From assembly GCA_949751835.1 (NCBI GenBank), contig CATKHK010000003.1:843287-907286 (forward strand): a DNA stretch of 64,000 bases. The letters are read 5' to 3'. A model generated the notes under the pieces. It was not told the origin of the DNA and did no database searches. It saw only the letters and a program-made list of their open reading frames with translations. The position numbers and the translations under genes were made by a program. Origin of the DNA: Blepharisma japonicum. Taxonomy: Eukaryota > Ciliophora > Heterotrichea > Heterotrichida > Blepharismidae. Of this stretch, positions 20,820 through 33,310 are shown in pieces (the stretch's first letter is position 1; every line of letters starts with the position of its first letter).

Positions 20820-21785
20820 TTATGCAAATCTAACTCGAGCCAACACATTTTTGCATTTTCTGCATGTATGCACGACCTCCTGATATTGGCTCAATGAATT
20901 TGCTTCTCTACAGCATCTAATTGCTTGAAAAAAGAACTTAACCGAATCAAAAAATCCCAAATTCTGCACCTGGAAATTTATAATCGAATAAGTATCTTCA
21001 TTACAAGTAGGACAATACAATAGATTAGGGAATGCCAAGGTCGATTTTCTTACACTAGCATGAATACTCCTATCAGTTTGCAGCCTTTTTGGCTTAATTT
21101 CAACCACTTCAAACTCTTCTTCAGGTTCAGGCTTATGCTGAGTAATTTTTCTTGCAGTCAATTTTGAGCTATTATTTGATAAATAAGATGTCATCATTGC
21201 GCTGGAGTCTGAACTTAAATTTGTATAAATTGTGGATGCTCTGATACCTTTTATTTCTTCTTTTGTAGGAATAATTAAAGAATTTTTGGCTGTAGGGGTA
21301 GAAAATTCAGCTTTGACCTTCGAGGTGGGGTAGTTTAAAATGGTTTCTTTATTGGCTTCGTCTTCTTCATCTGTCAGACTGTAATCTATTGAGCCTTCTT
21401 CGAAATCTTGGCTATCAGGAGTCATACTGTCTCTTTCCAGATTTAGTTCATTGAGAATCCCATTGTAGTTTTGAGCACCGCTTTTTACCACAACGCTTGG
21501 GGCGTGCATATGGTGACCTGGAAATATTTCTGAGACCTCTTTGGAATATTTTCAAGATTCATGGAGATCAGAAGAGATTTTGGAAGCTTGCAGTGATGAT
21601 AAAATTGAGTGCCTTTTAGAAAGTGAATTAGGAAATATATCTAATGATATATCTGATTGTTCAAAATTTAATCCTTTTGTAAGAAACGAAATAGGCTGTA
21701 AATTCGGGTCTGATGAATCGCTTTGTCCTTCATCGTATAAAAACGATAGGGAATGCACTTCTCCTTCTCTCATTTCAAATGACAT
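20820..21785 (-). CDS. LITAF-like zinc domain protein, 321 aa
   Basis: A TGA at 21552-21554 is read as Trp and joins two pieces into one 321-residue frame; a TAA sits directly upstream of the ATG at 21785. Residues 1-240 are acidic and Ser/Thr-rich, probably disordered. The C-terminal ~70 residues have a CPTC pair, a hydrophobic middle (FFDSVKFFFQAIRCC) and HTCRKCKN, the CxxC...HxCxxC layout of the LITAF domain, which inserts into late endosome/lysosome membranes through its hydrophobic middle. The length of the N-terminal extension is unusual for LITAF proteins. No known substrate. Confidence 0.65.
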
Positions 21786-21942
21786 TTATCGGCGGCTCTT
21801 TATGAATTTTTTGAGTAAAGTGAGTGCCATGCAAAAAATGATTATTAAATTAAATATTAAAAAATCATATAAATTATTTTTCTTATGGAAAATAATTATT
21901 TATTACTTATTTTAAGTTAGAAATAGAAGCAAAAATGTTTAT

Positions 21943-24075
21943 TTATAAATATTTGATGATTGTATTTACAATTTTTTCAGGGGCGCATGGCTTTGTTAAA
22001 TAGCACTGCATTCCACACACAAGCGAGTATTTTGCATCTTCCTCGTCGCTATATGCGGAATAGCCTATAATGTAGGGAAGGCGCTTAATTTTCTTTTCTT
22101 TATATAGTCATTCTATTGTTTTTGTAGCCTCCCAACCATTCATTTCAGGCATTTCGCAGTCCATCACAATTACTTTAAAAGGCTGACATTTTGTGTCTTG
22201 TATAATTACTTTATCAATCGCAATTCTTCCATTAGAAGCTTCTTCATATCCAATTCCATATTTTCTGAGAATAGATCCAAGTATTTCTAAATTAAATTCC
22301 ATATCGTCAACTATAAGAACGTCTTTAAATGAGTCAAAACATGATAATTCTGGTATTAAATTTTCAAAATTATCATTTCCCACATCATTTTTTAAAGACT
22401 CTAAAGTTTCAGTTTCCAGTATTTCTTGAGAAATGTCTATTTTAAAATAAAACATTGAGCCTTTGTCAAGGACCGATTTAACTTTGATGCCTTTACCTCC
22501 TAATTGCTTTACTAGTAGGTTGGCAATTCCTAATCCTAAGCCGTAGCCTTGCTCGTGTATGTCTGGAATATAGCTTGAGTTGTGCCGGGAAAATAAAAGC
22601 TTTAAGGAGCCTTCTTCGACTCCTACACCTGTATCTTCTATATAACATTTTAATTTATATTTATTGCAGCAAGCACAGCAAATTTCTATTTTTCCTTTCA
22701 CAGTATATTTTAAAGCATTTATTAATAAGTTGATAATTATCTGTTTGAATCTTAATGGGTCTGTATAGATGCCTGCAGATAATAAAGGATCAATTCTAGA
22801 TATAACTGATATTCCTTTTTTAGATGCCTGCAGTCTAATTAAGTTTATTGAATTTTCTACGATATCTTTTATTGAACAAAATGACTTATGGATAGAAAAT
22901 ATCCCAGCTAAAATTTTTGAATAATCCATTAAATCATTAACAAGTAATAGCATCATTTGAGCTGAAACAGAAACAATTTTTAATTTTTCTGTTTCTTCAG
23001 GACATAAATGATTTATATTCCCCAGTAAATCTTCAGTAAAATATATAATTGAGTTCAGAGGAGTTCTTAATTCATGTGAGACAGTTCTAAGTAAAAGAGT
23101 TTTCATTTTATCATTTGCAATGCTTGCTTCTAAATTCACTATTTGATTAATATCTCTTATCAACAGAAATACAGATGGCGCATTTTCTCATTCAATTATT
23201 TTTGCTTTCCATTCCAAGTGAGTGTTTCCAATTAATGTAACTCCAAGAGTTGTATCCACATTGCCATGATTTTCAAGCAAATAGCAAATGTCTTCTATTA
23301 ATTTGTTGGAATTATTAAATCTAGAGACTTTTTTCCCTTTTAAATATTCAATATTATATAATGCAGAGCTCAGATGTTCGAAAGATGTTTGAAGTAGCTC
23401 TAAAGTACAGTGGTTATAAAATTTTATTTCATAATGCTTAGAAATAATCATAATTCCGTCACTAAATGCATCAGTTATAGCATGAAGTCTATTTTTTGAA
23501 TTTTCTAGTTCTTTTAGATAGGAGTAGCGGGTATAAGAGGCATTGGAAACCTGGTGATAGCCCATATTGCAAAATGCAAAAACCAATATAATTCCGTTAT
23601 ATGAAGAAGTAATTTCTTTAGAAGTTGTGCTGCCAAAAATCATGGCATGAATATGTCATAAATATAAGTGTTTGAAAACTAGCAAATTAAGTATTCATTT
23701 GTTTTTTACTATCGGGAGTTCAAATACCACTGTGACCAAAAATGAGATCAATTCAAGGATCCCTAAGCTTGCCTGATCAACAGCTCATGAGTTGTATAAT
23801 AAAAAAATATTAAAATACTCAGTAATAAATATCAGAATACCTAACCTTCATGATAAAGATCGACGGCCAATACGTTTCAAAGTAAACACAACTATTGTAT
23901 GAAGCAAAGTTTGAGGGAATAAAACTTGAAATAGGAACTTAGAAGGATAAAAATAAGTCTTGAAGGCATTTATTATAAAAGTGATAACCAATACGAAGTT
24001 TGAGAATTGTAAATATTGCTTATATACGCTTTCAACCCTTTCTTCCCATCATAAAAATTGTAAATCCTTATTCAT
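21943..24075 (-). CDS. membrane hybrid histidine kinase with receiver domain, 710 aa
   Basis: The frame is continuous only if several TGA codons are Trp; start ATG 24075 (MNKDLQFLWWEER), stop TAA at 21943-21945. Residues 20-180 contain about five hydrophobic segments (NFVLVITFIINAF, ILIFITEYFNIFLLY, LGILELISFLVTVVF, GIILVFAFCNMGY). A PAS-like stretch follows (AFSDGIMIISKHYEIKFYN). The kinase core has the H-box SHELRTPLNS with His about residue 334, N-box IIINLLINALKYT, G1 EDTGVGV and G2 GYGLGLGIANLL. A receiver domain with VLIVDD, phospho-acceptor Asp about residue 639 (MDCEMPEMNGWEA) and TKP ends the protein. It would autophosphorylate and pass phosphate to its own receiver. The signal sensed is unknown. 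Confidence 0.9.
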
Positions 24076-24978
24076 TATATTTATAAAGATGAGAAAGTAA
24101 TTATTTAACCATATTTATTGTAATTTGATTACGTTGAGTTGGTAGATTCCATCTTTGGATGATAATTTAATAAAAGGAATTATTTTAATTATAAATATTA
24201 ATCAGAAACTTATTTCGTTGAATTATCGAATCACTATTTAAAAAAAATTTTAAATTAATTTTCTTAGTTAATATATATTAAAATTTGTATTGAGAATATA
24301 ACATTATCCTAGTGGTTAATTCCCATAATTTGCCATTAGATTTAATTATTAAAGGCTTATTTTTTGAAATTTTATTTTTTTTATTAATCCTCTTTTCAAT
24401 TTCTCAGTGCAACACTTTAAAGATCGCTTTAGTATAATTATTATTTTAATAAATTATATTTTTCTATTTCTATATTTAAATATAATTATTAAGATAAAGA
24501 AATTGAACCAGGCTATTTTTTATCACTTCATAATGTAATTAGCTAAGTTTTATGATACTATTAAAACAAGTCAATATTTGCATTTAAATTAATATGATTA
24601 TAAGTGATTTCTTTATAAAAATAACTTTTAAAAAGAAAAGTCATAATATTTCTCGAAATTAAAATGGCTTATTTTTAATGTCAAGAAAACCTTAAATATT
24701 TTTCTAATCATGTTATATATATCTCGATCTTATTTATCTATGCGTAATTTTATAAGATAATTTATATAATTTTCCACTAATCTGAAGGAAGAATTTATAA
24801 GCACCAAATAATTTAAAGGAAAAAAGACTTTGCTGATTTTAGTTTTATTTGAGTAATGTGGTAATATTTGAGGGATAGATCTATAATTTCTCTGATGAAT
24901 ACGTAAAAGTATTAATCTAATATTTAATATTAGTATAAGACTAAAATTTAAATCTTAGTTAATATAGACCAATTAAAT
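24076..24978. other. AT-rich intergenic gap, 903 bp
   Basis: Between the start of the histidine kinase and a small plus-strand gene. Very AT-rich with many A/T runs. I find no open frame longer than about 30 codons in the TGA=Trp code, no tRNA-like A/B boxes and no direct repeat. Promoters for both flanking genes must lie here but no motif is recognisable. Confidence 0.5.
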
Positions 24979-25371
24979 ATGAAAATTGCAATTCTGATAC
25001 TGATTTACTTAAATTTAATTTGAAGTGTAGTTGGGAAGTCAGAGTTCAGTTTATCTCAAGCCGAAAATGCAGATGGACATACCCACGCAGAGTCATCACA
25101 ATTAGCAAGCATTGATGACACCGAAGAAAATAGCAAAAATAATAAAATACTTTATGCATTTATTTTTAGTTTTGTTGGATGCGTTATTTGCTGCGGATTA
25201 ATCCAGGCTATTTTGATTCTAAGTAAAAGAATGAATGGCGAATTAAGTTCTTTGAGAAGAAACTATAAGCAGCATCAAGGTCTTCTAAAATTTAGGGAGT
25301 TCCGATATGCATATGAGAAAGAAAAAATTAGATATGAGCAAATTAATAAGGACACTAGTACACTAATGTAG
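24979..25371 (+). CDS. small type I membrane protein, 130 aa
   Basis: A gene hidden by TGA at 25021-25023. ATG at 24979 begins a signal peptide (MKIAILILIYLNLIW, then SVVG), followed by a short acidic, Ser-rich extracellular part (GHTHAESSQLASIDD), a strongly hydrophobic segment (ILYAFIFSFVGCVICCGLI) and a basic cytoplasmic tail (LRRNYKQHQGLLKFREF) rich in Lys, Arg and Tyr. Stop is TAG at 25369-25371. The arrangement signal peptide, ectodomain, TM with Cys pairs, charged tail is self-consistent and argues for a real gene. No family recognised. Confidence 0.7.
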
Positions 25372-25620
25372 TAATTTTTAGATAATATAAATATATATCT
25401 TTATTAATATTGTCCATATTATTCTGACCTCTTTAAATTTTTTTCTAACTCGACAATAATCTTTGCTTTATACCTTGAATTGAATCATATCTCGATTATT
25501 TATAATGTTTTAGTATTATTTAATTATAAAAATCATAATCCTTTTTGCCCTTATCATTCCTATAATATTGATTTAATATATGCATTGATTTTAAAAATTA
25601 AATTATGATATAATGTTTAC

Positions 25621-27069
25621 TTATTCAAGCACATCCCTCGCATTTTCAAGCTTCAGCTGAGGATTTTTTATTCCTTGAGACATTTGCTCTATCATCTGAT
25701 CTCTTAGTTGCTTTAAGGCTTCTCTTACATCTGGTACTTGTTTTTTAGCAATTTCTTCTAGAACAGTTGCCAGCTCTTCTAATGCACAATCATTTGGATC
25801 ATTAATCCATGTTTTTATCTGAATTCCATTCATTGGCTGCAACTGGAAATTTTCTGCAACATTATCTATAATAATGACTTTTTTTAAATCCCTTCCTAAT
25901 AATGTCAAGTCCTTTACAAAATGTAAGCCAGCCGGAACTGCATGCTGCCTGTACAGTCTTCCATTAATATACTTCTCTTTATCAATTTCATCCAATATTC
26001 AATCAGCATATTCAGATATTGATGCTGTGAATATAATAATTTCATAATAAACTGAAACCCTTCTTAAAAATTCCAAAGCATAGGGACGGACTGCAAAGTG
26101 GCCTTTATCTTCTTTTTCAAAATAATGAATTAAAGTTTCATCTAAATCAAGAACTAAAGTAAACGCTTTTGTTGGAGGATTTTGCAAATATGGTGGAGAC
26201 ACTCTACGGCTTTCAGTATTTACTGCTGGCATATCATATGTATCAATTCCAAAGGCTCGTTCAATCAAAAACCTTGCTCTGAAAATCGATATTTTTTCAA
26301 TATTTTGCAATATTTGCATAAACGCTAATTTCAAATTTTTCATAGTTCGATCCTCAATTCTTCCTATATAAGATCTGCATATTTGTTTTATAAGCTTTAC
26401 TGACAGCGAATTATATTTTTTTAAATCTTTTTCTCCTTTGCCTTTTCCTAATAGCCCAGACTTCAGGGTAATAATTTCATTGAGCTTCATGGCTCACACA
26501 TTTGTGGAATCATCTGAAATTCTAGGCAAAATAAGTTTAATCAATGCTATAAATCCTTGGTGAAGATCAAATAGTAGTGCTTTTAAAATTGTGCTTTGCT
26601 CATTTTGTGTAATCCCTTCATTAATAAAATAATGAGTTAAAGCTATTCCCATAGCTTCAAAAATCAATGCTTGCTTTGTGAGCCTTTTTACTTTTAAGTC
26701 ACGATATAGAAGGTCTATTCGGTTTAATGTGTTGTCAGCTGTCAAGTCTCATCATTCTTCACATGCCTTTACAGCATCTGGAGCCATTCTTAAGTTCTCA
26801 ATGAGAAAATAAAGGTTTTCTTCAAGGATTATCAAGTCTTCTAAATTTATCATAAAAGTTTTGGAATTTTCTTTGTTTTCTGGGTTTTCTTTCATCAGAA
26901 ATCTCCGTTTCGGGACTTCTGACTTTGGGTAGCTGGGAGGATTAGGCACTAATTCTTTCTTTTTTATTTCTCCTTTGCTGTTTCCTCGCTTAGGTGTCTG
27001 ATTTCTACTTGAAGATTTCGTTGGTGTGACCGAATTTATCTGTGCAGAGTATATCTTACGAAATGACAT
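25621..27069 (-). CDS. FCP1/SCP-like (HAD) phosphatase, 482 aa
   Basis: A haloacid-dehalogenase protein phosphatase of the FCP1/SCP/NIF type. The catalytic DxDx(T) motif is LVLDLDETLIHY, with the first Asp as nucleophile; downstream YEIIIFTASISEYAD and VIIIDNVAENF give the remaining HAD motifs. The catalytic domain is about residues 300-430. N-terminal to it are a Ser/Lys-rich stretch and a helical region of unknown type. Five TGA codons read as Trp (including a WW pair at 26746-26751 and one right after SEYAD) join four pieces. Family members remove phosphate from the RNA polymerase II tail or act on other phosphoserines; the long N-terminal region may set the target (inference). Confidence 0.88.
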
Positions 27070-27201
27070 GTAAAATGGATTTAAATATTTTTCAACTGTC
27101 TTTTAAAAGAATAGCAAAAGAAATATTAATCTGTTTTTCTCTATATTAATTAATATTAATTTAAATACTAGCTAAGCTTAACATCCCAATTTTCTTTTAT
27201 A

Positions 27202-27861
27202 ATGAAAACAATGGAGGTGTATAAGAAGGATTCTTCAGATGAAGATGAAGAAGAGGCTGATCTTTCTGAAGAAGGATGGATTCAATGGTTTTGTTCTCTT
27301 GAAGGACATGAGTTTTTTTGTGAGGTCGATGAGGACTTTATCAGAGATAATTTCAATCTTTATGGTCTTAGAGAAAAATTCGCTCAATATGATGAAGCAA
27401 TTGAAACCATTTTAAGCACTGAAATCCCAACTGAAGATGATTTAACAAATGACGGCTATTTAGAGCTATATCAAACATCTGCTGACCTATATGGGCTTAT
27501 TCATGCACGATTTATTGTGACTCCTCGAGGATTTTCCATTATGAAAGAAAAATTTATTTCAGGAAGGTTTGGAACTTGCCCAAGAGTTATGTGCGAGCGT
27601 CAGCATGTCCTGCCTGTTGGTCTTGCAGAAGTCCTCCGTACATCAAGAGTAAAGATATTCTGCCCTAAATGCAAAGATGTGTTTATTCCTAAGAACAAAT
27701 ACGCTGATGTTGATGGTGCTTATTTTGGATGCTCATTTCCTCATTTATTTATGCTCACTTATCCAGATTTAAACCCAGTGAAGCCTACTCCTGAATACAT
27801 CCCAAAAATATATGGGTTTAAAATATACAAAAGAAAAGGATCTAAATATAGTAAAGTTTAA
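27202..27861 (+). CDS. CSNK2B: casein kinase II regulatory subunit beta, 219 aa
   Basis: Regulatory subunit that forms the dimeric core of the CK2 tetramer. Seen: an acidic N-terminus (SSDEDEEEADLSEEGW), the WIQWFCSLEGHEFFCEV block, the acidic loop region TEDDL, and the zinc site that makes the dimer: CPRVMCERQHVLPVGL and, about 25 residues on, KIFCPKCKDVF. It also has the conserved FPHLFMLTYPDL stretch. Length is normal. The stop is 17 bp before the next gene on the same strand. Confidence 0.97.
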   Translation: MKTMEVYKKDSSDEDEEEADLSEEGWIQWFCSLEGHEFFCEVDEDFIRDNFNLYGLREKFAQYDEAIETILSTEIPTEDDLTNDGYLELYQTSADLYGLIHARFIVTPRGFSIMKEKFISGRFGTCPRVMCERQHVLPVGLAEVLRTSRVKIFCPKCKDVFIPKNKYADVDGAYFGCSFPHLFMLTYPDLNPVKPTPEYIPKIYGFKIYKRKGSKYSKV

Positions 27862-27878
27862 TGTAAGTTTATAACATA

Positions 27879-28736
27879 ATGTCAACGAGAACTCCAGGGA
27901 GAGCTAAATCTGCTCAGCCGAATAAAGTATATAACCCTGAAATATATGCGCTATCTAATTTAATACAGAAGGCTTCAAATCATTTGGATCAGAATAAATC
28001 TAAAAGCTACGCCTCAAAACTCAAGGACAGACAAGCTTCTAGAAAAAGTACTTCAAGAGACTATGATAGAGGAGGAAGAAACCTCGAAAATTATTTAGAA
28101 ACTCCTAAAAATTGAGTCCCACCTGAACCATTGCAGATGACTCCGAGTGTTATGGAAAATGGGCATCCTGGCCATCTTCCATTGCAATCCAAACAAGACA
28201 GTGGAAGTGATAAAAGTATGAAAATGCAAGATAGAATAAGCACGGTAAATCCATCAGATATAAGCTATGAAAAACTTAGCATCGATAAAGATAATCTTTT
28301 ATCTATTGTAAGAGATACAGAACCAAAAGCAGAATTCAGAACACCGAGTTATCACTATATATCAATTGGTTCCAAAAACTCAAGTCCTGAAAGAGGAGGG
28401 AATATTTCATTTAGGCCAAAAGATGTACAATACTTAGTTAATTTAGAAAAAAAGTTAACCGAACAGAGAATTAAATATAAAAAACTTGAACAGAAATATA
28501 AAGAATTATTATCGAAAAATTCAAGATCAGAAGAATTTTATGAAAACGCAATACAAAAACTCACAAGTGAATTGAATCAGCTAAAAGGCAAAACTGAAAA
28601 AGATAGTCAAGAATCACCAACCCAAAAAGCTGAGGAAAATCCTATTTTTAGAATTTTATCAGAAATAGAGGACATTAAAGCAAGGCTTGCAAAAATTGAG
28701 CAAAAACAATGAGGAAACAAAGAAAAATTGGTGTAA
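27879..28736 (+). CDS. hypothetical coiled-coil protein, 285 aa
   Basis: Two TGA codons read as Trp (28113-28115 and 28710-28712) give one frame ending in TAA at 28734-28736. The N-terminus is basic and Ser/Thr-rich (STRTPGRAKSAQPNK), with a Gly/Pro-rich middle (HPGHLPLQSKQDS) and a coiled coil over about residues 185-240 and 265-285 (VNLEKKLTEQRIKYKKLEQK). It resembles ciliate cytoskeletal or basal-body coiled coils only in general style. It begins 17 bp after the CK2 beta stop, so its promoter probably lies within CK2 beta. Confidence 0.65.
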
Positions 28737-28917
28737 TTTTTAATTTAATTAATAATAAAATTAATTATATATATTCAGATAAAAATGCTTAAATACTTCC
28801 TGAAAATAATTAGATGCGGGATTAATGAATATTATATTTAATTTCTTTGGATTAAAAAAATTATATACAGTCCAAATTATTTTGAAAATCTGAAAATCTA
28901 CTTTCGTCGCTAAATAA

Positions 28918-29457
28918 ATGTCTCTTGGATATAAATTCGTTTATATATTAATTGGAGATTCATTCACTGGAAAATCTGCCTTACTTCTCAAATTCACAGA
29001 TAATATATTCAACCAAGATTCTTATTCTAGAACTGTTCTTATGGAATATCGAACAAAAAATATCAATGTCTACAATGAAATGGTGAAATTAATAATATAT
29101 GATACTACAAATCAAGAACTATTCAAATCAACTGTTCATTCTTACTATAAAGTTGCAGCAGCTGCCATCTTCGTTTATGATGTCACAAAAAGAGAAACTT
29201 TTGACAATTTAAATTTTTGAATCAATGAAACTCGGGAGAATGGAATTAATAGTTACTTATCAGTTTTGATAGGCAATAAAGCTGATTTAGAAAGCGAAAG
29301 AACAGTTTTATTTGAAGAAGGTGCAAAATTTGCAAGTGATCATCTGATGTATTTAGAGACATCAGTTAAAACAGGATTTAATGTTCATAAATTATTTTAT
29401 TTTATTACAGTTGATCTATTAGGAAGAAAAATGATTAAAGCAAAAATAAGGCAATAA
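28918..29457 (+). CDS. Rab-like small GTPase, divergent, no prenyl cysteines, 179 aa
   Basis: A Rab2-like GTPase. P-loop GDSFTGKSALL and G4 NKAD are present, and G5 is degraded to ETSVK. The G3 motif, usually WDTAGQE, is YDTTNQE: Asp and Gln are kept, but the invariant Gly is Asn. The switch I Thr in TVLMEYRTKN is present. One TGA (29218-29220) is read as Trp. The C-terminus ends AKIRQ with no cysteine, so it cannot be geranylgeranylated like a normal Rab. It is the most divergent of the four Rab-like genes in this region and lies about 8.5 kb from the other three. Confidence 0.8.
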
Positions 29458-29586
29458 AAAATGCCAATAATTATTTTTCAATATTAAGACAAAAAATACT
29501 TTCAGTAAAACGCTTTTATCAATATTTAATTATTATTTTGCAAAAAAATAACTTAATAAAAATTATCCAGCTTATACTCTAACCTC

Positions 29587-32500
29587 TTATTTTTCGAATA
29601 GCTTTTGAGGAATAATTTTAGATCTAGTTTTGCTGAAAGTAAACGCAAACTTAAATAAAGTGCTTGTATCTTTTGCACTCTTCCTATACAGCATGCTTGG
29701 GTATTTTTTCTTCTGAACATATAAGCCAACTATAGCGATTATAAGCCACCCAATAACCAATAAACTTATCCATAAAGGATTAGTGCTCTTATGAAAGACT
29801 ATATTAATTGTTGTGATAATTGATGACCATGATACAGCAATAAGAGTAAGAAAATGCCACCAAGTAAACCTAGAATAGTTAAATGATTGATATTTAAATC
29901 CAAAAATCCCAAAGCATATTACAATCAGGGTAAACAAAACTCCATGCGTTATATCCTGGGCTCTTTTCACAGTTTTGTTTAACAGAATTAGGAAAACTTG
30001 AAATGCTGTTTTTACCATTAAATGCAGAGGGGTGTATTTAACATGCACAAAATTGTCTAATTCTTGTCATAGCGGTCTACAGAATACAGCTAGTGGTCCA
30101 TAAACTGCAAGGCTAACTGCAGAAATTGCAGCATAAATTACATGTTCGCCTTTCCAGCAAAATTGGTAGCAATCTTTAATCATAAAACTATCAGTAAAAT
30201 TTTCTCCAATTGCTTCATCACATATAAAAACATCTAAAAGTAGAGAAACTATAGGTATAAACATAAGATTCCCAATAATTGGCATCAAATAATGAGCAGA
30301 CTTATTTAGCAGCCTAAACAAGCCAATTCCTGGGAGTCTTTCGTCCATCCGGAGCAATACAGTTACTGACAAAACAGCCCAAATGAAAACAAATCCATAT
30401 ATAGAATCCAGGAAAAACCAAAAAACACCATTTTTAGTGCTGATAAAATCGTCGATATCTAAAGAAAATACGTTTGCGAAGTCTCGAATTAAAGAACTAA
30501 TAGGAGTAAGGTTAGGCCCCATTGATAAAAGTTGGAAAAACTCTATTATCACTGAAGCTCCTATCATAGAATCTTCAATAGAAATTTCCTGCTTTGTAGT
30601 CAGCTGATCCACTTTTATATTCCATCATCTTCGCCAAATATAAAAAGTTATAGTTGCCGTGATTATTCCGATAGCAATAGAAATGCCAAAAATTAAGTAT
30701 CTTCCTTTGACAAAAGTTCTTATTTTATCATCTGGGAAAGGGCAATCTCCATTTACAACTCTAAACAAACTAACAGTTGTGGTATTGCCTGGATATACAA
30801 TTGGCTTTAGTATTTGAAGTAATGTAGTTCCTAATGGTTTTATATAAGCGCTATCGCTTATTGTAACATTTCCTGTATTTTTATTTAGCGTAGCACTTTG
30901 CAATATAATGAGGTCAACAACCCTATTATTGGTCCCGTCTTCAATTTGTATTTTCCCCGTGCATCCTCTAAAGCTTTGCTTTCTTATAGCCGCCATTAAT
31001 CGAGTCGCGTTCGTATAATCTTGCCCTCTATTTATCATGAAATCAATTGCCAAAGCTCCTAATAGCAAAGAATCATAATAAGCACAAGGCTGAATCAAAT
31101 TGCTACTTTTTTTAACATTATACCTTGATTCAAGCAAATCAGCAACCATTTCTCCCGTTTCTCCTGTATACCCTGGTGGCTCAAATGCTATTGAAGGGGT
31201 CGCAGTTTCTTTGGATTCTTCAAGATATAGTGCAGAAGATGAGAAAACCGAAGAAATAGTCCCTGGATTTGCAAAGCAAAAAAAGAGATCACCATTTCTC
31301 ATGCCTAAATCATGAAAAACTTTTATACCGTCTGGTGCTGCATTAATAGAGACTATATATACTATAAGTCTAGCATTAGAATTTATTGCTTCTTGAAAAA
31401 CATGTGAATAGTTTGCTTTGAGTGTAGCATAATAAGTAGCTGATGGAAAGGACCGAAATGCAGGGTCATTAAGAATATTTATTTTATATTTTTCTGCCTC
31501 AACTGTAAAAGCATTAGCGAATTCAGTAAAAAAAGCGGCTTCTTGGTATATGAGAGCGCAGCTTCTTCATCCAAGTGTATAAAGGATTTTTACAGCCATA
31601 GAAGCTAAATAAACACCGTTATAACTGACTCTTGCAAATAATGGGTATTTGGAAATTGAAGAAAATGCGTCAAAGCCTATCCTTGAGGCTATTTGTGGAA
31701 CTTTGACGTTTAATTTATCGAATGTTGCAAAAATTCCTTGTAGGACCGGTGTACCGCTTGGGGGGATAAAAACAAGGCCAATATCAGTTATATTTTGCTT
31801 GAAACAATTTAATTGGAAGGTTGCATTCACTACTGTGCTGCCACAATCAAAACTGTTTCCTTGAATTGCAAAATTTTTAAGAATTCCTAATTTCCCTTCA
31901 TTGATAAGAGAGATTGCTAAATTGCTGCCTGCGAATTCAATTGTATTAAAAGGGTAGCTTTGAACTCCATTGGGATTATGAATTCCGCTGTTTAAGCCTA
32001 TTTCTAATATTTTTTTTTCTGATCTAGGTATTAATTGAGAATTATTCATAAAAGTAATATTCTCAAAGCTTTTGTCAAATGCATCGCCAATAAATACTCG
32101 GTTTCCGTTTTTTACGTTGATTAAGCTAAATGAATTTTCACAAAAATGATTAGTGCATAAACCCTCAACCGCTTGCCTTAATTCATATTGATTATTAAGA
32201 GCAGCTGAAATTTCTTGTATTACAAATAATATTTGATTTGCAATATAATTTTCTTTTGATTCGGAATACATTTGATTATTAGGTGCAATAATTAAAGAAC
32301 CATCGAGAGTCAAATTATAACTACTTTCATGACTGATCAAAACTGAAGTCCCTGAGCCTAATAGTTTTGCATTTTCTAAATTTTCTATTATTTTCCATGA
32401 TGTGCTGGCTTCAGTAAATATATAATATAAATTTGTTCCTAGATTGAATACTTCTTTATTAATTGCTTCTTCAATATTTGAGCTGCTTTGTATTATAATA

Positions 32501-32979
32501 TAATTAAAAGAATTTTTTAACAGATCATCAATCATGTTCTTTAGAAACAAATTTTCCTCAGATAAAAAGAAAACGCCAGATACTCAATTGAAATTTTTAA
32601 ATACGTTTACAATTGCCTTTGAGTAATTAATCTTTTTGAAATTTAATGAATATGTTCGTTTATGGTAGCTCTCATTATAGTCATCAGTGATAAAGTGAAC
32701 AAATTTAAAATCTTCAGCCAGCTGAGATAATAAAAAATGAGTATTTCAGCTCGATGTCAGATCAAATACTAATCATTTTTCATCATATTTTTGAGTTAGC
32801 TGATATAAAAATTTTTCTTCTATTCAAGTTACAGAAATACTGTTTTCTGAAAAAAGTTGTGGATTAAGGATATTTTGAAGCGAATTTACCTTTATGCTTT
32901 TGTCTGCGCTGTATACGATCAAAATATCCAGCGAATATGATATAGCAATTCAAATGACTGCAGTATAAAAAAAACTCAT
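29587..32979 (-). CDS. receptor-like protein: large ectodomain plus about nine TM segments, copy A, 1130 aa
   Basis: One frame of 1131 codons, intact with about a dozen TGA=Trp codons. The start MSFFYTAVIWIAISYSLDI is a signal peptide; residues about 20-755 form an ectodomain with a motif like GCTGKIQIEDGTNNRVVDL, which resembles the end of type 1 periplasmic-binding (ANF receptor-like) domains. From GRYLIFGISIAIGIITATI (about 760-780) on there are about nine hydrophobic segments, with NLMFIPIVSLLLDVFICD and CYQFCWKGEHVIYA. Ciliates have many such PBP-like, multi-TM proteins. Role as ligand receptor is inferred from the architecture. Ligand and coupling are unknown. It is the intact partner of the adjacent broken copy. 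Confidence 0.75.
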
Positions 32980-33310
32980 TAAAACCTTTATGCGAAATTA
33001 TTTTAATATTTTCAGAATTGCATTTTTAGGGGTATTATAAAATGAACTATTCAAAAGAGTTTCGAAGTAAATATCATACGAGAAGTCATTTATATCTACT
33101 TTTAAATTATATTTTGCAAATAATTTTCAGTAAAACCAAGGAGTATTCTGTTTCGTTTTTATGAGAACGGCAAAATTCAAAAAGTTTTTATTTTAAAACA
33201 TCAGAATCTAAATTTGAAGTGAAATGGTCATTTGAAAGTGGTTTTATTATAAAATCTGACTGAAATAAAAAGAATTGTTAACAAAATGATATAGCTTAAA
33301 CTATTATCTC
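32980..33310. other. duplication junction spacer, 331 bp
   Basis: Lies between receptor copy A (its 5' end) and copy B (its 3' end). It holds the presumed promoter of copy A. A ~50-bp stretch at 33208-33250 (with GTGAAATGGTCATTTGAAAG) resembles one at 37050-37105 upstream of copy B, so the duplication unit includes upstream sequence. No gene is seen. Confidence 0.55.

Noticed and set aside
23718-23732. B-box-like GGGAGTTCAAATACC suggesting a tRNA
   Set aside because: No matching A-box or acceptor stem, and the stretch is coding sequence for the N-terminus of the histidine kinase.
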